In this document: positions 23,137 through 32,094 of the stretch, one piece after another
Position numbering within the stretch: the stretch's first letter is position 1
How the letters are laid out: each line of letters begins with the position of its first letter
Source: Acidipropionibacterium virtanenii
Lineage (GTDB): Bacteria > Actinomycetota > Actinomycetes > Propionibacteriales > Propionibacteriaceae
Assembly: GCF_003325455.1 (NCBI RefSeq)
Contig: NZ_CP025198.1
Span: 2,356,001 to 2,420,000 of the forward strand
Direction of reading: 5' to 3'
DNA length: 64,000 nucleotides
The notes under the pieces: model-generated
The model's input: only the letters and a program-made list of their open reading frames with translations
Database searches by the model: none
Told to the model about the DNA's origin: nothing
Translations under genes and position numbers: made by a program

Positions 23137-26100
23137 TCAGAGCTCCACCGCCCGGATCCCGGCACTCGGGCTGCCGAACCGGTGGGCGGTCAGCGAGATC
23201 GACTGCTCACGCAGGAAGGGCAGCAGTTCGACCCTGGGCGCCGCGGTCACCGGCCAGGCCCACACCGCCATGTCCGGGTCCCCCGCCACGGCACGGGCGA
23301 CCTCGGCGGGGTCACCACCGACCAGGCGGACCCGCCGGGGAGCGCCCGGCGCCCGCATCGACACCAGCCAGTCTGGCTGGGACACGACATCGCAGGGCAC
23401 ACCGAGTGAGGTGAGCGCGCCGACCAGAAGATGCCCGGCCCCGGGGTCCACGCTGACCGACAGGTGGTCCCCGGCGGCGAGGATCCCGGCGGCGCACACC
23501 CTGGCCGCGTCCACCGGGTCGGCGTCGGGACAGATCCGGATCAGGCTCGCGGCCGGGCGGTAGCGCAATTCGTTGCGCTCCAGCTCCAGTCCGCCGATGT
23601 CCCTGCTGATCCCGAACTCCTCCTCCCAGGCCCGCGCATCGCGGGCCGCGGCATCGCGGAGCCGGTCGGAGCCGTTGCCCAGTCCGGTCGCGACATGGGC
23701 GATGAAGCGCTCGACGCGGTCGCCGATCCTGACCTCCGGGGTCCGGGTCCGCAGTGGGGCGGGACGCCAGGCGCCGAGTACCGCGAGGTAGTTCGGGCCG
23801 CCGGCCTTGGCCCCCGGGCCGACGGCCGATTTCTTCCAGCCGCCGAAGGGCTGGCGCCCCACGATGGCTCCGGTGATGCCCCGGTTGACGTAGAGGTTCC
23901 CGGCATCGACGTGATCGCACCACCAGGAGATCTCACCGGGATCCAGCGAGTGCAGACCGGCGGTCAGCCCGTAGGCGGTGCCGTTCTGGTACTGGACGGC
24001 GGTGGCCAGATCGGGGGCGTACATGATTCCGGTGATCGGCCCGAAGTACTCGGTGAGGTGGTAGCGGTCCCCCGGCCTCACACCGGCGCGGACACCGGGG
24101 CTCCAGAACCGTCCCTCCCGGTCCAGACGGTGGGGCTCCAGGGCCCAGTTCTGTCCGGGATCGAGCCGGGTCAGCCCGTCCTGCAGCTTTCCGGACGCCG
24201 GCTCGATGACCGGCCCCAGCTGGGTGGAGAGGTCCTCGGGTCCGCCCACCCGCAGCGACGACGCGGCGTCGAGGATCTGGGTCCTCAGCCGCTTCGAGCG
24301 GTAGGCCTGGCCGACGAGGATCACCAGGGAGGCCGCCGAGCACTTCTGGCCGGCGTGGCCGAAGGCCGAGGCGACGATGTCGGCGGCCGCCAGGTCGTAG
24401 TCGCCGTTCTCGGTGACGATGATGGCGTTCTTGCCGCTGGTCTCGGCCAGCAGCGGAAGGTCCTGGCGCCAGGATCTGAACAGTTTCGCGGTGTCATGGG
24501 CGCCGGTGAGGATCACTCGGTCGACGTCGGGGTGGCTGATGAGGCGGCGCCCCGCCTCCTCCTCCCCGGTGTCGACCAGCTGGAAGACGTCCCGGGGCAC
24601 TCCCGCCGCCCAGATGCACTCGGCGATCACCGCCGCGCAGTGGCGGGCCTGCGGAGCGGGCTTGAGGATCACCGGCGAACCTGAGGCCAGCGGAGCCAGC
24701 GCCGATCCGGTGGTGATGGCCAGCGGGAAGTTCCAGGGCGGGGCGACGACGCTCACCCTCGCCGGCACGTACCTCGCACCGTCGACCTGTTCCAGGAGCT
24801 CGGCCTGCTCGGCGTACCAGTCGGCGAAATCGATGGCCTCGGAGACCTCGACATCCCCCTCTGCGATCACCTTGCCGGTCTCGTGGCCGGCAACCGCCAG
24901 CAGATCGCCGCGACGGCGCGCCAGCTCGGCGGCCACCTCGCGCAGCAGCTCGGCCCGGCGGGCCGCTCCCACGGCCTCCCAGCGGGGGGCTGCCGCCAGC
25001 GAGGCGGCGACCGCGGCATCGGCCTGGTCGACGGTACCCACCCGGTGAGTGCCCAGGGTGGTGGCTCCCAGCCGGCAGCCCGGCATGGCAGCGGCCACTT
25101 CGCGGGCCCACGCCCGGTTGGCGGGCAGGGCGGGATCGGAGTCGGTGCTCCAGGTGAAGCCGTCCCCCGAGGGCACCCGGTCGAGGTCCTGGTGGCGGTT
25201 GGGCCCGGGCACCGTGCGGGTCGCCGCCGCCACGGCGGCGCGGAACCGCTCCTCCTCCCGGGCGAAGAGAGACTCATCGGTGCCGATGTCGAAGACCGCC
25301 GACATGAAGTTCTCCTCGGCGGCGTTCTCCTCCAGCCGGCGCACCAGGTAGGAGATGGCCACGTCGAAGTGGTCGGGATGGACCACCGGCGTGTAGAGCA
25401 GCACCCCGCCGACATCCTTCTTGATCTTCTCCACCTGGTCGGGGGCCATGCCCACCAGCATCTCGAACTCGACGCGGTCGGCCACGCCGCGGGCATCGGC
25501 CAGAGCACGGGCCAGGGCGACGTCGAAGAGATTGTGCCCGGCCACCCCGTAGCGCACCGAGCGGGTGCGCTCGGAGGTCAGCGCCCAGTCCAGGACGCGC
25601 TTGTAGTTGGCATCGGTGGCGACCTTCGATCCCCAGGGGGCCCGGGCCCAGCCGTGGCGCTCGGCGTCGACCCGCTCCATGGGCAGGTTGGCTCCCTTGA
25701 CCAGCCGGATCTTGATGCCCGCTCCCCCGGCCTCGGCCCGCCGGTCGGCCCATCGGGTGAGCCTCTGCACGGCGGCCAGGGCGTCGGGAAGGTAGGCCTG
25801 GATGACGATCCCGGCCTCCAGGTGGAGGAACTCGGGGCGGTCGAGCAGCGCGGTGAAGACGTCGACGGTCAGGTCGAGATCGTGGTACTCCTCCATGTCC
25901 AGGTTGATGAACTTCCCGCCTCCCGCGTCCGCCGCCAGCTGGAACAGCGGCTCGAGCCGGTCTGCGACCCTCGCCACGGTCTGATCATGGGCCCACAGGT
26001 CGAGCTGATTGACCACCGAGGAGATCTTGACCGAGACGTAGTCGACGTCGCCGCGGGCCAGCAGCCTCTCGATCCCGGCGAGTCGTCCTGCCGCCTCGCG

Positions 26101-26610
26101 GTCCCCGAGCACCGCCTCGCCGAGCAGGTTGAGGTTGAGTCTGACTCCCTCGGCGCGCAGCTTTCGCAGCGACCGGCCCAGCGCCCAGGGTCGCGAGTCG
26201 ATCACCAGGTGGCCCACCAGCTGGCGCAGCACCATCCGGGCGGCCCTTACCACCAGGCCCGGTGCGACGGGGGCGAGCCGTCCGGCCGCCCTGACTCCCA
26301 GGCGAAGCGGTGCGGGCAGGAAGGAGCAGTCGGTGCGCGAGAGCCGGGTGAGGCTGCGGGCCGCCGTCACCGGATCCTCGGGGCGCATCACCTCGTCGAT
26401 GAAGCCGACCGTGAAGGGCAGGCCGCTGGGGTCGCTCAGCACCTGCGACAGCAGCCGCGCGGCCGCCCGCCCCCGGTCGAATCGTCTGGCCCGGCCCTCC
26501 TCGGGCGTCTTCTCCAACCACCTGTGCACCTGCGCGACGGCCTCGTCGGCCAGATCGGCCGGGGCGGGGTCGGGAGAGGTCCATGTCTGTGCGTCACCCT
26601 CAGATCCCAT
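23137..26610 (-). CDS. putA: Bifunctional proline dehydrogenase / glutamate-semialdehyde dehydrogenase (PutA)
   Basis: A 1157-residue two-domain enzyme oxidising proline to glutamate. The first half is an FAD-dependent proline dehydrogenase barrel (KISSVVNQLDLWAHDQT near residue 195 and IKIRLVKGANLPMERV near 310). The second half is an aldehyde dehydrogenase with the catalytic cysteine in FGHAGQKCSAASL and the cofactor region APPWNFPLAI. There is no N-terminal ribbon-helix-helix DNA-binding domain, so it is not self-regulating like E. coli PutA. The C-terminal extension of about 170 residues is typical of the long actinobacterial form. It is divergent from the NCS1 permease, with a 207-base space. 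Proline can serve as carbon, nitrogen or redox source. Confidence 0.95.
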   Translation of the reverse strand: MGSEGDAQTWTSPDPAPADLADEAVAQVHRWLEKTPEEGRARRFDRGRAAARLLSQVLSDPSGLPFTVGFIDEVMRPEDPVTAARSLTRLSRTDCSFLPAPLRLGVRAAGRLAPVAPGLVVRAARMVLRQLVGHLVIDSRPWALGRSLRKLRAEGVRLNLNLLGEAVLGDREAAGRLAGIERLLARGDVDYVSVKISSVVNQLDLWAHDQTVARVADRLEPLFQLAADAGGGKFINLDMEEYHDLDLTVDVFTALLDRPEFLHLEAGIVIQAYLPDALAAVQRLTRWADRRAEAGGAGIKIRLVKGANLPMERVDAERHGWARAPWGSKVATDANYKRVLDWALTSERTRSVRYGVAGHNLFDVALARALADARGVADRVEFEMLVGMAPDQVEKIKKDVGGVLLYTPVVHPDHFDVAISYLVRRLEENAAEENFMSAVFDIGTDESLFAREEERFRAAVAAATRTVPGPNRHQDLDRVPSGDGFTWSTDSDPALPANRAWAREVAAAMPGCRLGATTLGTHRVGTVDQADAAVAASLAAAPRWEAVGAARRAELLREVAAELARRRGDLLAVAGHETGKVIAEGDVEVSEAIDFADWYAEQAELLEQVDGARYVPARVSVVAPPWNFPLAITTGSALAPLASGSPVILKPAPQARHCAAVIAECIWAAGVPRDVFQLVDTGEEEAGRRLISHPDVDRVILTGAHDTAKLFRSWRQDLPLLAETSGKNAIIVTENGDYDLAAADIVASAFGHAGQKCSAASLVILVGQAYRSKRLRTQILDAASSLRVGGPEDLSTQLGPVIEPASGKLQDGLTRLDPGQNWALEPHRLDREGRFWSPGVRAGVRPGDRYHLTEYFGPITGIMYAPDLATAVQYQNGTAYGLTAGLHSLDPGEISWWCDHVDAGNLYVNRGITGAIVGRQPFGGWKKSAVGPGAKAGGPNYLAVLGAWRPAPLRTRTPEVRIGDRVERFIAHVATGLGNGSDRLRDAAARDARAWEEEFGISRDIGGLELERNELRYRPAASLIRICPDADPVDAARVCAAGILAAGDHLSVSVDPGAGHLLVGALTSLGVPCDVVSQPDWLVSMRAPGAPRRVRLVGGDPAEVARAVAGDPDMAVWAWPVTAAPRVELLPFLREQSISLTAHRFGSPSAGIRAVEL

Positions 26611-26817
26611 GACGCGACGATAGCGGCCATCTCCGCTGCGTGGAGCCTCGGGTCACCGATCTGTTCGAGAGCCGACTCAGGACCGTTCGAATGCGCAGGG
26701 CGCTCCACCGACGCGGACCTGTACGGACAAGACCTGTGCTGACGCCGCCCGTACTGACACAATGAGCCGCATCGTCATCGGAGCCGGGCCCTGCGGCCGG
26801 CGGATGGGAGCGCGCAC

Positions 26818-28278
26818 ATGTCCGAGCCGTCATCGCGGGCCGCCGCGGCGGGAGTCGAGACCACCGGCATCGAGATCATCGCGGAGTCCGAACGGACCGC
26901 GAGACCGCGAAATCTCTTCCTGCCCTGGTTCGCCTCCAACATCTCGGTCTTCGGCATGTCCTACGGGGCCTTCGTGCTCGGCTTCGGGATCTCCTTCTGG
27001 CAGGCCACCGTCGCCACGCTGATCGGAGTCGTCGTCTCCTTCGCCTTCTGCGGGGCGATCGCGATCGCCGGAAAGCGCGGTTCGGCCCCCACCATGGTGG
27101 CCTCCCGGGCGGCCTTCGGGGTTCAGGGCAACAAGCTTCCCGGCATCGTCTCCTGGATCACCTCGATCGGCTGGGAGACCTCGCTGGCCATCACCGCGGT
27201 GCTGGCCACGGCCACGATCTTCGCCAGGCTCGGCTGGAGTTCGGGGACGGCGGTCAAGATCATCGCCGCGGTGGTCGTGGCCCTGCTCATCGTCGCCGGA
27301 GCGGTGGCCGGCTATCACATCATCATGAAGATGCAGACGGTCCTCACCTGGATCACCGGCATCGTCACGATCATCTATCTCGCGATGGCCCTGCCCGCCA
27401 TCAGGTGGGACGCCGTGATGGCGATCGGCTCCGGGCCCTGGCAGTCGGTGATCGGCGCCCTGACGATGGTGATGACCGGCATGGGCCTGGGCTGGGTGAA
27501 CATCGCCGCCGACTGGTCGCGCTACCAGAGCCGCGAGGCCTCCGGGCGCTCGATCGTCTTCTGGAACACCTTCGGCGGGTCCCTGGGGCCGGTCTTCCTC
27601 ATTACCGCGGGCCTGCTGCTGGCGGGATCCTCCAAGACCCTGTCCGACGGCGTCCAGACCGATCCGGTCGGCGCGCTGGCCTCGATCCTGCCCACCTGGT
27701 TCCTGGTGCCCTTCCTGCTGGTGGCGATCCTGTCCCTGCTGTCCGGCGCCATCAACGGCATCTACTCCTCGGGGCTGACCCTGCTGAGCCTGGGGATCCG
27801 CATTCCCCGGCCGGCCGCCTCCCTCATCGACGGCACGATTCTGACCATCGGCACCATCTACGTGGTCTTCTTCTCCCCGAATTTCATCTCCCCGTTCCAG
27901 TCCTTCCTGGTGACCCTGGGGGTCCCGTTGGCGGCCTGGGCCGGAATCATGATGGCCGACATCTCACTGCGCCACAAGCCCTACGACGACGCCGACCTGT
28001 TCCGCTCCGATGGGCGCTACGGGGCGGTGGACCCGATCTCCATGGTCACCCTGGTCGTCGCCACGGCGGTCGGCTGGGGCCTGGTGATCAACCAGTACGA
28101 GGGGGTGTCCTGGAACGACTGGCAGGGTTACCTCCTCGGGCCTCTGGACCTGGGCGGTCGCCAGGGGGACTGGGCGTCGGCCAATATCGGTGTCATCGTG
28201 GCGCTGGTCCTCGGCTTCCTGGTGACCCTGGTGGCCAGGAGGTCTCGGGTCCGGGCTCAGGAGGCTCTCGATGCCTGA
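26818..28278 (+). CDS. NCS1-family nucleobase/allantoin-type permease
   Basis: A 486-residue membrane protein with about 12 helices, of the nucleobase:cation symporter-1 family (cytosine permease/PurP-like). Family features: the first-helix region LPWFASNISVFGMSYGAF and the central segment MGLGWVNIAADWSRYQSRE. Substrates in the family include cytosine, purines, hydantoins, allantoin and thiamine precursors. The stop overlaps the start of an isochorismatase-like amidase gene, which implies the imported compound is then hydrolysed at an amide or ureide bond. Start ATG at 26818; no strong SD is seen. Confidence 0.85.
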   Translation: MSEPSSRAAAAGVETTGIEIIAESERTARPRNLFLPWFASNISVFGMSYGAFVLGFGISFWQATVATLIGVVVSFAFCGAIAIAGKRGSAPTMVASRAAFGVQGNKLPGIVSWITSIGWETSLAITAVLATATIFARLGWSSGTAVKIIAAVVVALLIVAGAVAGYHIIMKMQTVLTWITGIVTIIYLAMALPAIRWDAVMAIGSGPWQSVIGALTMVMTGMGLGWVNIAADWSRYQSREASGRSIVFWNTFGGSLGPVFLITAGLLLAGSSKTLSDGVQTDPVGALASILPTWFLVPFLLVAILSLLSGAINGIYSSGLTLLSLGIRIPRPAASLIDGTILTIGTIYVVFFSPNFISPFQSFLVTLGVPLAAWAGIMMADISLRHKPYDDADLFRSDGRYGAVDPISMVTLVVATAVGWGLVINQYEGVSWNDWQGYLLGPLDLGGRQGDWASANIGVIVALVLGFLVTLVARRSRVRAQEALDA

Positions 28279-28828
28279 ACCCCGGCCCGACCGCCCGTGG
28301 CTGGTGATCATCGACCCGCAGCGGATCTTCGCCGATCCCGCATCCCCGTGGTGCGCTCCCGGATTCGGGACCATCGTCGGGCCCGTCGACCGCCTGGCGG
28401 CAGCCTTCGGCGACCAGGTGCTGGTGACCCGGTGGGTGCCCGGCGCCGGCCATCCGGGCTCCTGGGCCGACTACTTCGAGCGCTGGCCCTTCGCCGACCG
28501 GCCGGGCACCGACCCGTACTTCGACCTGATCGACGCCGCCGCCGGCTGGCTGCGCCGCCCGACCCTCGACGTCACGACCTTCGGAAAGTGGGGCGACGCC
28601 ATGGCGGGGATCGTCGGGCGCCATCCGCATCTGGTACTGGCCGGAGTGGCCACCGACTGCTGCGTCATCTCCACAGCCCTGGCGGCCGCCGACCAGGGGG
28701 CCTGGGTCGACGTCGTCGCCGATGCCTGCGCCGGCTCGGACCCGGGCAATCACGCGGCCGCCTGCCAGGTGATGGACCTCTACTCGCCCCAGATCCGGGT
28801 GCGCACCATCGACCAGATCCTGTCCTGA
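28271..28828 (+). CDS. Isochorismatase-family cysteine hydrolase
   Basis: A 185-residue cysteine hydrolase of the isochorismatase-like fold. The catalytic triad is visible as D15 (VIIDPQ), K106 (TFGKWG) and C131 (GVATDCCV). Family members include nicotinamidase, ureidoacrylate amidohydrolase RutB, N-carbamoylsarcosine amidase and true isochorismatases. Translational overlap of 8 bases with the NCS1 permease suggests it acts on what that permease imports, so amidohydrolysis of a ureide or cyclic amide is more likely than isochorismate chemistry. The ATG lies within the 3' end of the permease gene. Confidence 0.85.
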   Translation: MPEPRPDRPWLVIIDPQRIFADPASPWCAPGFGTIVGPVDRLAAAFGDQVLVTRWVPGAGHPGSWADYFERWPFADRPGTDPYFDLIDAAAGWLRRPTLDVTTFGKWGDAMAGIVGRHPHLVLAGVATDCCVISTALAAADQGAWVDVVADACAGSDPGNHAAACQVMDLYSPQIRVRTIDQILS

Positions 28829-28915
28829 CGCTCTCCCGCCCGGCCTCCACCCCTTTCCCTGTGCGTCCACTGTGGGGGCCTGCTCCCGGGAGAGTTGCCC
28901 CGTCGGTGTGCTTAG

Positions 28916-28932
28916 TTGATAATGGTTATCAA
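28916..28932. promoter_or_regulatory. Zur-type operator upstream of zinc-binding protein gene
   Basis: A perfect palindrome TTGATAA-TGG-TTATCAA located 25 bases before the start of the metal-binding lipoprotein gene. It closely follows the TGATAATnnTTATCA form of Fur/Zur boxes. With the second site at 29907-29919 this supports zinc-repressed control. Confidence 0.75.
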
Positions 28933-28957
28933 TTACAGCAACTGGTTAGGACTTCCC

Positions 28958-29878
28958 ATGTCACGTGGTTCACTGCCCAGGACCTCTCGCCGCCTGCTCG
29001 CCGCAGGCGCCGCCGCGGCCTGCCTCATCCCGCTGGCCGCCTGCTCCTCGCAGGACTCGCCATCCGGGTCGGCGGACGGCCGGGTCTCCGTCGTGGCGTC
29101 CACCAACGTCTGGGGATCAGTCGCCAAGGAGGTGGCCGGCAGCCACGCCGACGTCACCTCGGTGATCTCCAGCCCCGAGCAGGACCCGCACGACTACGAG
29201 GCCACAGCCAGGGACAAGCTGGCCTTCAGGAAAGCCGCGGTGACCGTCGTCAATGGCGGAGGATACGACGACTGGGCCACCACCCTGGCCGGGCAGTCCG
29301 ACAGCACCCTGGTCGACGCCGTCAAGACCTCCGGGCTGAAGACCGGCGCCGACTTCAACGAGCACGTCTTCTACTCGATCTCCACCGCCCGCAAGGTGGC
29401 CGACAGGATCGCAACCGACCTGGCGAAGGCCGACCCCGACCACGCCACCGACTACCGAAAGAACGCGAAGGCCTTCGGCGCCACCATGGACAAGACCCTG
29501 ACGGATGCCAGAAAGGTCGGCCGGGCCAATCCCGGCGTGAGCTTCGTCGCCACCGAGTCGGTGGCCGACTACCTGCTGGCCGACATGGGCCTGAAGGACG
29601 CCACCCCCGAGGCCTTCGTCGAGCAGTCCGAGACCGAGTCGGGCCCCTCGGTGAAGGTGGTCAACCAGACCTCCAAGCTCCTGACCACGAAGAAGGCGGG
29701 GCTGTTGATCGTCAACGGGCAGACCTCCGACTCCGTGACGAAGGCCCTCCAGAGCGCGGCGAGGAAGGCGTCGGTGCCGAGCGTCGGGGTCACCGAGACC
29801 TTCCCGGAGGGGATCGACTCCTACCCCGCGTTCATCAACGCCACCATCACCGGCGTCTCCAAGGCTCTGTCGGTCTGA
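28958..29878 (+). CDS. znuA: Zinc (metal) ABC transporter substrate-binding lipoprotein
   Basis: A 306-residue metal-binding lipoprotein of the ZnuA/TroA family. A twin-basic signal peptide ends in the lipobox LAAC, with the lipidated cysteine near residue 28. Metal ligands are visible in EQDPHDYEAT and FNEHVFYS (two His); the third family His is not at its usual place, where ESVADYLL suggests a Glu, and the Asp-type region near the C-terminus is less clear. There is no His-rich loop. The ATG at 28958 has TTAGGA 6 bases upstream. A Zur-like palindrome precedes it and the ATPase and permease genes follow, so zinc is the likely substrate, with manganese as the alternative. Confidence 0.88.
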   Translation: MSRGSLPRTSRRLLAAGAAAACLIPLAACSSQDSPSGSADGRVSVVASTNVWGSVAKEVAGSHADVTSVISSPEQDPHDYEATARDKLAFRKAAVTVVNGGGYDDWATTLAGQSDSTLVDAVKTSGLKTGADFNEHVFYSISTARKVADRIATDLAKADPDHATDYRKNAKAFGATMDKTLTDARKVGRANPGVSFVATESVADYLLADMGLKDATPEAFVEQSETESGPSVKVVNQTSKLLTTKKAGLLIVNGQTSDSVTKALQSAARKASVPSVGVTETFPEGIDSYPAFINATITGVSKALSV

Positions 29879-29906
29879 CCGGTACGCAACCCCCTCATCA
29901 TCAAAT

Positions 29907-29919
29907 GGGAATCATTCCC
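29907..29919. promoter_or_regulatory. Second Zur-like palindrome, upstream of ATPase gene
   Basis: A perfect palindrome GGGAAT-C-ATTCCC within AATGGGAATCATTCCCGC, similar to the actinobacterial Zur consensus TGAAAATCATTTTCA. It lies 52 bases upstream of the ATPase start and is followed by a TATTAT-like stretch, suggesting an internal zinc-regulated promoter. Confidence 0.6.
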
Positions 29920-29970
29920 GCTATTATCGGGACGCGTCGTACCCCTCAGTACCGCTCCCCGGAGATGCCT

Positions 29971-30804
29971 GTGACCGTTTCCCCACAATCCCGACAACCT
30001 GACGCCGCCGAACTGACAGGCGCGACGGTGGCCTTCGGCGACCGCATCCTGTGGCACGACGTCGACCTGCGCGTCGAACCCGGCGAGTTCGTGGCAGTAC
30101 TGGGCCCCAACGGCGCCGGGAAGACCACCATGCTGCGCGTCCTGCTCGGCCAGATCCCGTTGTCGACGGGGCACGCCGAGGTGGCCGGCCGTCCGGTCAC
30201 CAAGGGATCGTCATCCATCGGCTATGTGCCTCAGCAGCGCTCCATGGACTCACTGGCCCCGATCCGCGGGCGAGACCTGGTGACGATGGGGATCGACGGT
30301 CACCGGTGGGGCCCCAGGCTTCCCTCGAGATCCTGCTCCCGGCGGGTCGCCGAGGTGATCGAGGAGGTCGGGGCCACGGCCTACGCCGACGCCCCGCTCT
30401 CCGAGCTGTCGGGCGGCGAGCAGCAACGGCTGCGCATCGCCCAGGCTCTGGTCACCGATCCGGCCCTGCTGCTGTGCGACGAGCCCCTGCTCAGCCTCGA
30501 CCTGCGCCATCAGGACGCCGTCACCAGGCTCATCGACCGGGCCCGGCGCGACCACGACCTGGGCGTCCTCTTCGTCACTCACGAGATCAATCCGGTGCTG
30601 CCCTATATCGATCGGGTCGCCTATGTGGCGGGCGGCCGGGTGGTCGTCGGCACCCCCGACGCCGTGATGAGATCGGCGACCCTCACCGAGCTCTACGGCT
30701 CCCCGGTCGAGGTCTTCAGGCACAACGGCCGCATCATCGTGCTCGCCGACGAGGAGCACGGCCCCCACGAACACGGAGAACACGAGGCCACCCACCGTGA
30801 TTGA
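29971..30804 (+). CDS. znuC: Zinc ABC transporter ATP-binding protein
   Basis: A 277-residue ABC ATPase with Walker A GPNGAGKTT at 45-53, the Q-loop YVPQQRS, signature LSGGEQQRL, Walker B LLLCDEPLLSLD and the H-loop THE. The C-terminus ends in a His/Glu-rich tail (EEHGPHEHGEHEATHRD, five His), consistent with zinc handling. I choose the GTG at 29971 because GGAG lies 6 bases upstream; the ATG at 29965 directly abuts that site. The stop overlaps the permease start by 8 bases. It has its own upstream Zur-like site. Confidence 0.9.
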   Translation: MTVSPQSRQPDAAELTGATVAFGDRILWHDVDLRVEPGEFVAVLGPNGAGKTTMLRVLLGQIPLSTGHAEVAGRPVTKGSSSIGYVPQQRSMDSLAPIRGRDLVTMGIDGHRWGPRLPSRSCSRRVAEVIEEVGATAYADAPLSELSGGEQQRLRIAQALVTDPALLLCDEPLLSLDLRHQDAVTRLIDRARRDHDLGVLFVTHEINPVLPYIDRVAYVAGGRVVVGTPDAVMRSATLTELYGSPVEVFRHNGRIIVLADEEHGPHEHGEHEATHRD

Positions 30805-31651
30805 TCTCGGCACCATCATCAACTTCACCGACTTCGCCGAGCTGCTGCCGCTCGTGACCGGTTCGATTCTCGCCGGGGCGGTTCTCGGGGTGCTCGCCGG
30901 GCTCATCGGGCCGATGATCCACGCCAGAGACCTGGCCTTCGCCGTCCACGGCACCTCCGAGCTGTCCTTCGCCGGCGCCTCGGTGGCCCTCTTCCTGGGG
31001 GTCGGCGTCACCACCGGAGCAGTCGCCGGCTCCCTGATCGCGGCCGTCATCCTCGGCGTGCTGGGCGTGCGCGCCAAGGACCGCAATGCCAGCATCGGCA
31101 TCATGCTGCCCTTCGGCATGGGTATCGGCGTGCTCTTCCTCAGCCTCTACAAAGGCCGCTCCTCCAACAAGTTCGGCCTGCTCACCGGCCAGATCGTCGC
31201 CGTGGACACCACCCAGCTCACCACCCTCTGCGTGGTGGCCGCGGTCGTGACCCTGGCCCTGGCGGCGGTGTGGCGACCGCTCTTCTTCGCCTCCGCCGAT
31301 CCCGAGGTGGCCAGGGCCCGCGGAGTCCCGATGCGCACCCTCTCAATCCTCTTCATGGTGCTGCTCGGGCTCACCACCGCGATGGCGATCCAGCTTGTCG
31401 GCGCCCTGCTGGTGCTGAGCCTGCTCGTCACTCCGACGGCGGCCGCGGCACGAGTCACCGCCCGGCCAAGCGCCCTGTGCGCCCTGTCGATCGTCTTCGC
31501 CGTGGTCGCGGCGGTCGGAGGCATCATGCTCTCCCTGGGACCGGGCCTGCCGGTGAGCCCCTACGTCACGACGATCAGCTTCCTCATCTACCTCGTCTGC
31601 CTGCCGATCGGCGCCCTGCGACGTCGCCGGGACTGGAACCGTCGCGCCTGA
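30797..31651 (+). CDS. znuB: Zinc ABC transporter permease
   Basis: A 284-residue integral membrane protein with about eight helices, of the ZnuB/TroC (ABC-3) permease family. Typical segments include AGLIGPMIHARDLAFAVHGTSELSFAGAS and ALLVLSLLVTPTAAAARV. The GTG start at 30797 lies inside the 3' end of the ATPase gene, so it is translationally coupled. It completes the zinc importer encoded from 28958. Confidence 0.92.
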   Translation: MIDLGTIINFTDFAELLPLVTGSILAGAVLGVLAGLIGPMIHARDLAFAVHGTSELSFAGASVALFLGVGVTTGAVAGSLIAAVILGVLGVRAKDRNASIGIMLPFGMGIGVLFLSLYKGRSSNKFGLLTGQIVAVDTTQLTTLCVVAAVVTLALAAVWRPLFFASADPEVARARGVPMRTLSILFMVLLGLTTAMAIQLVGALLVLSLLVTPTAAAARVTARPSALCALSIVFAVVAAVGGIMLSLGPGLPVSPYVTTISFLIYLVCLPIGALRRRRDWNRRA

Positions 31652-31671
31652 ACCAGCCGACTGATCCATTA

Positions 31672-31718
31672 CCTTGCAGTGCTAGGCTTCAGAACGTCTG
31701 ATACCTAGCAGTGCGAGG
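31672..31718. promoter_or_regulatory. Twin palindromic operators of the PadR regulator
   Basis: Two 15-base palindromes of the form CCTNGCANTGCNAGG: CCTTGCAGTGCTAGG at 31672-31686 and CCTAGCAGTGCGAGG at 31704-31718. Centres are 32 bases apart, three helical turns. The second covers the GAGG ribosome-binding site of the padR gene. The layout suggests two PadR dimers bound on one DNA face to repress the operon. Confidence 0.7.
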
Positions 31719-31724
31719 TGCGTG

Positions 31725-32084
31725 ATGCAGTTTCCGAAGGATCTCGTGGCCGCCTCGGCCACACCCCTCATTCTCGGCGTCCTGAGCAGCGGCCAGGACT
31801 ACGGTTACTCCCTGCTGCGCCGCATCGGCGACGCCTCCGGCGGCCAGATCGAGTGGAGCGAGGGCATGCTCTATCCCCTGCTCCACCGCCTCGAACAGCA
31901 GGGACTGATCACCTCGCGTTGGGGCTCCTCGCCGGAAGGACGCCGCAGGAAGTACTACGCCATCACCACCGAGGGCAGCGTCGCGCTCGAGGGCCGGGTC
32001 CGTCAGTGGCACCTCATCACCGAGACCCTCGACGGCCTGCTCGTCCCGGGGCAGACCCCGCGCCCCGTGCTCCCGGAAGCCTGA
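31725..32084 (+). CDS. PadR-family transcriptional regulator
   Basis: A 119-residue winged-helix protein. The PadR core is clear: ATPLILGVLSSGQDYGYSLLRRI near the N-terminus and SEGMLYPLLHRLEQQGLI followed by the wing RRKYYAITTEG. It starts at the ATG 31725, with GAGG 6 bases upstream; a GTG one codon earlier is possible. Two palindromes overlap its promoter and ribosome-binding site. PadR proteins paired with a downstream membrane protein often regulate that protein in response to envelope or drug stress. Confidence 0.9.
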   Translation: MQFPKDLVAASATPLILGVLSSGQDYGYSLLRRIGDASGGQIEWSEGMLYPLLHRLEQQGLITSRWGSSPEGRRRKYYAITTEGSVALEGRVRQWHLITETLDGLLVPGQTPRPVLPEA

Positions 32085-32094
32085 GGAGGTCCCC

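Noticed and set aside
28297-29970. Long in-frame extension upstream of the zinc ATPase
   Set aside because: It overlaps the amidase and binding-protein genes in another frame; a GTG with a good ribosome site at 29971 gives the family length.
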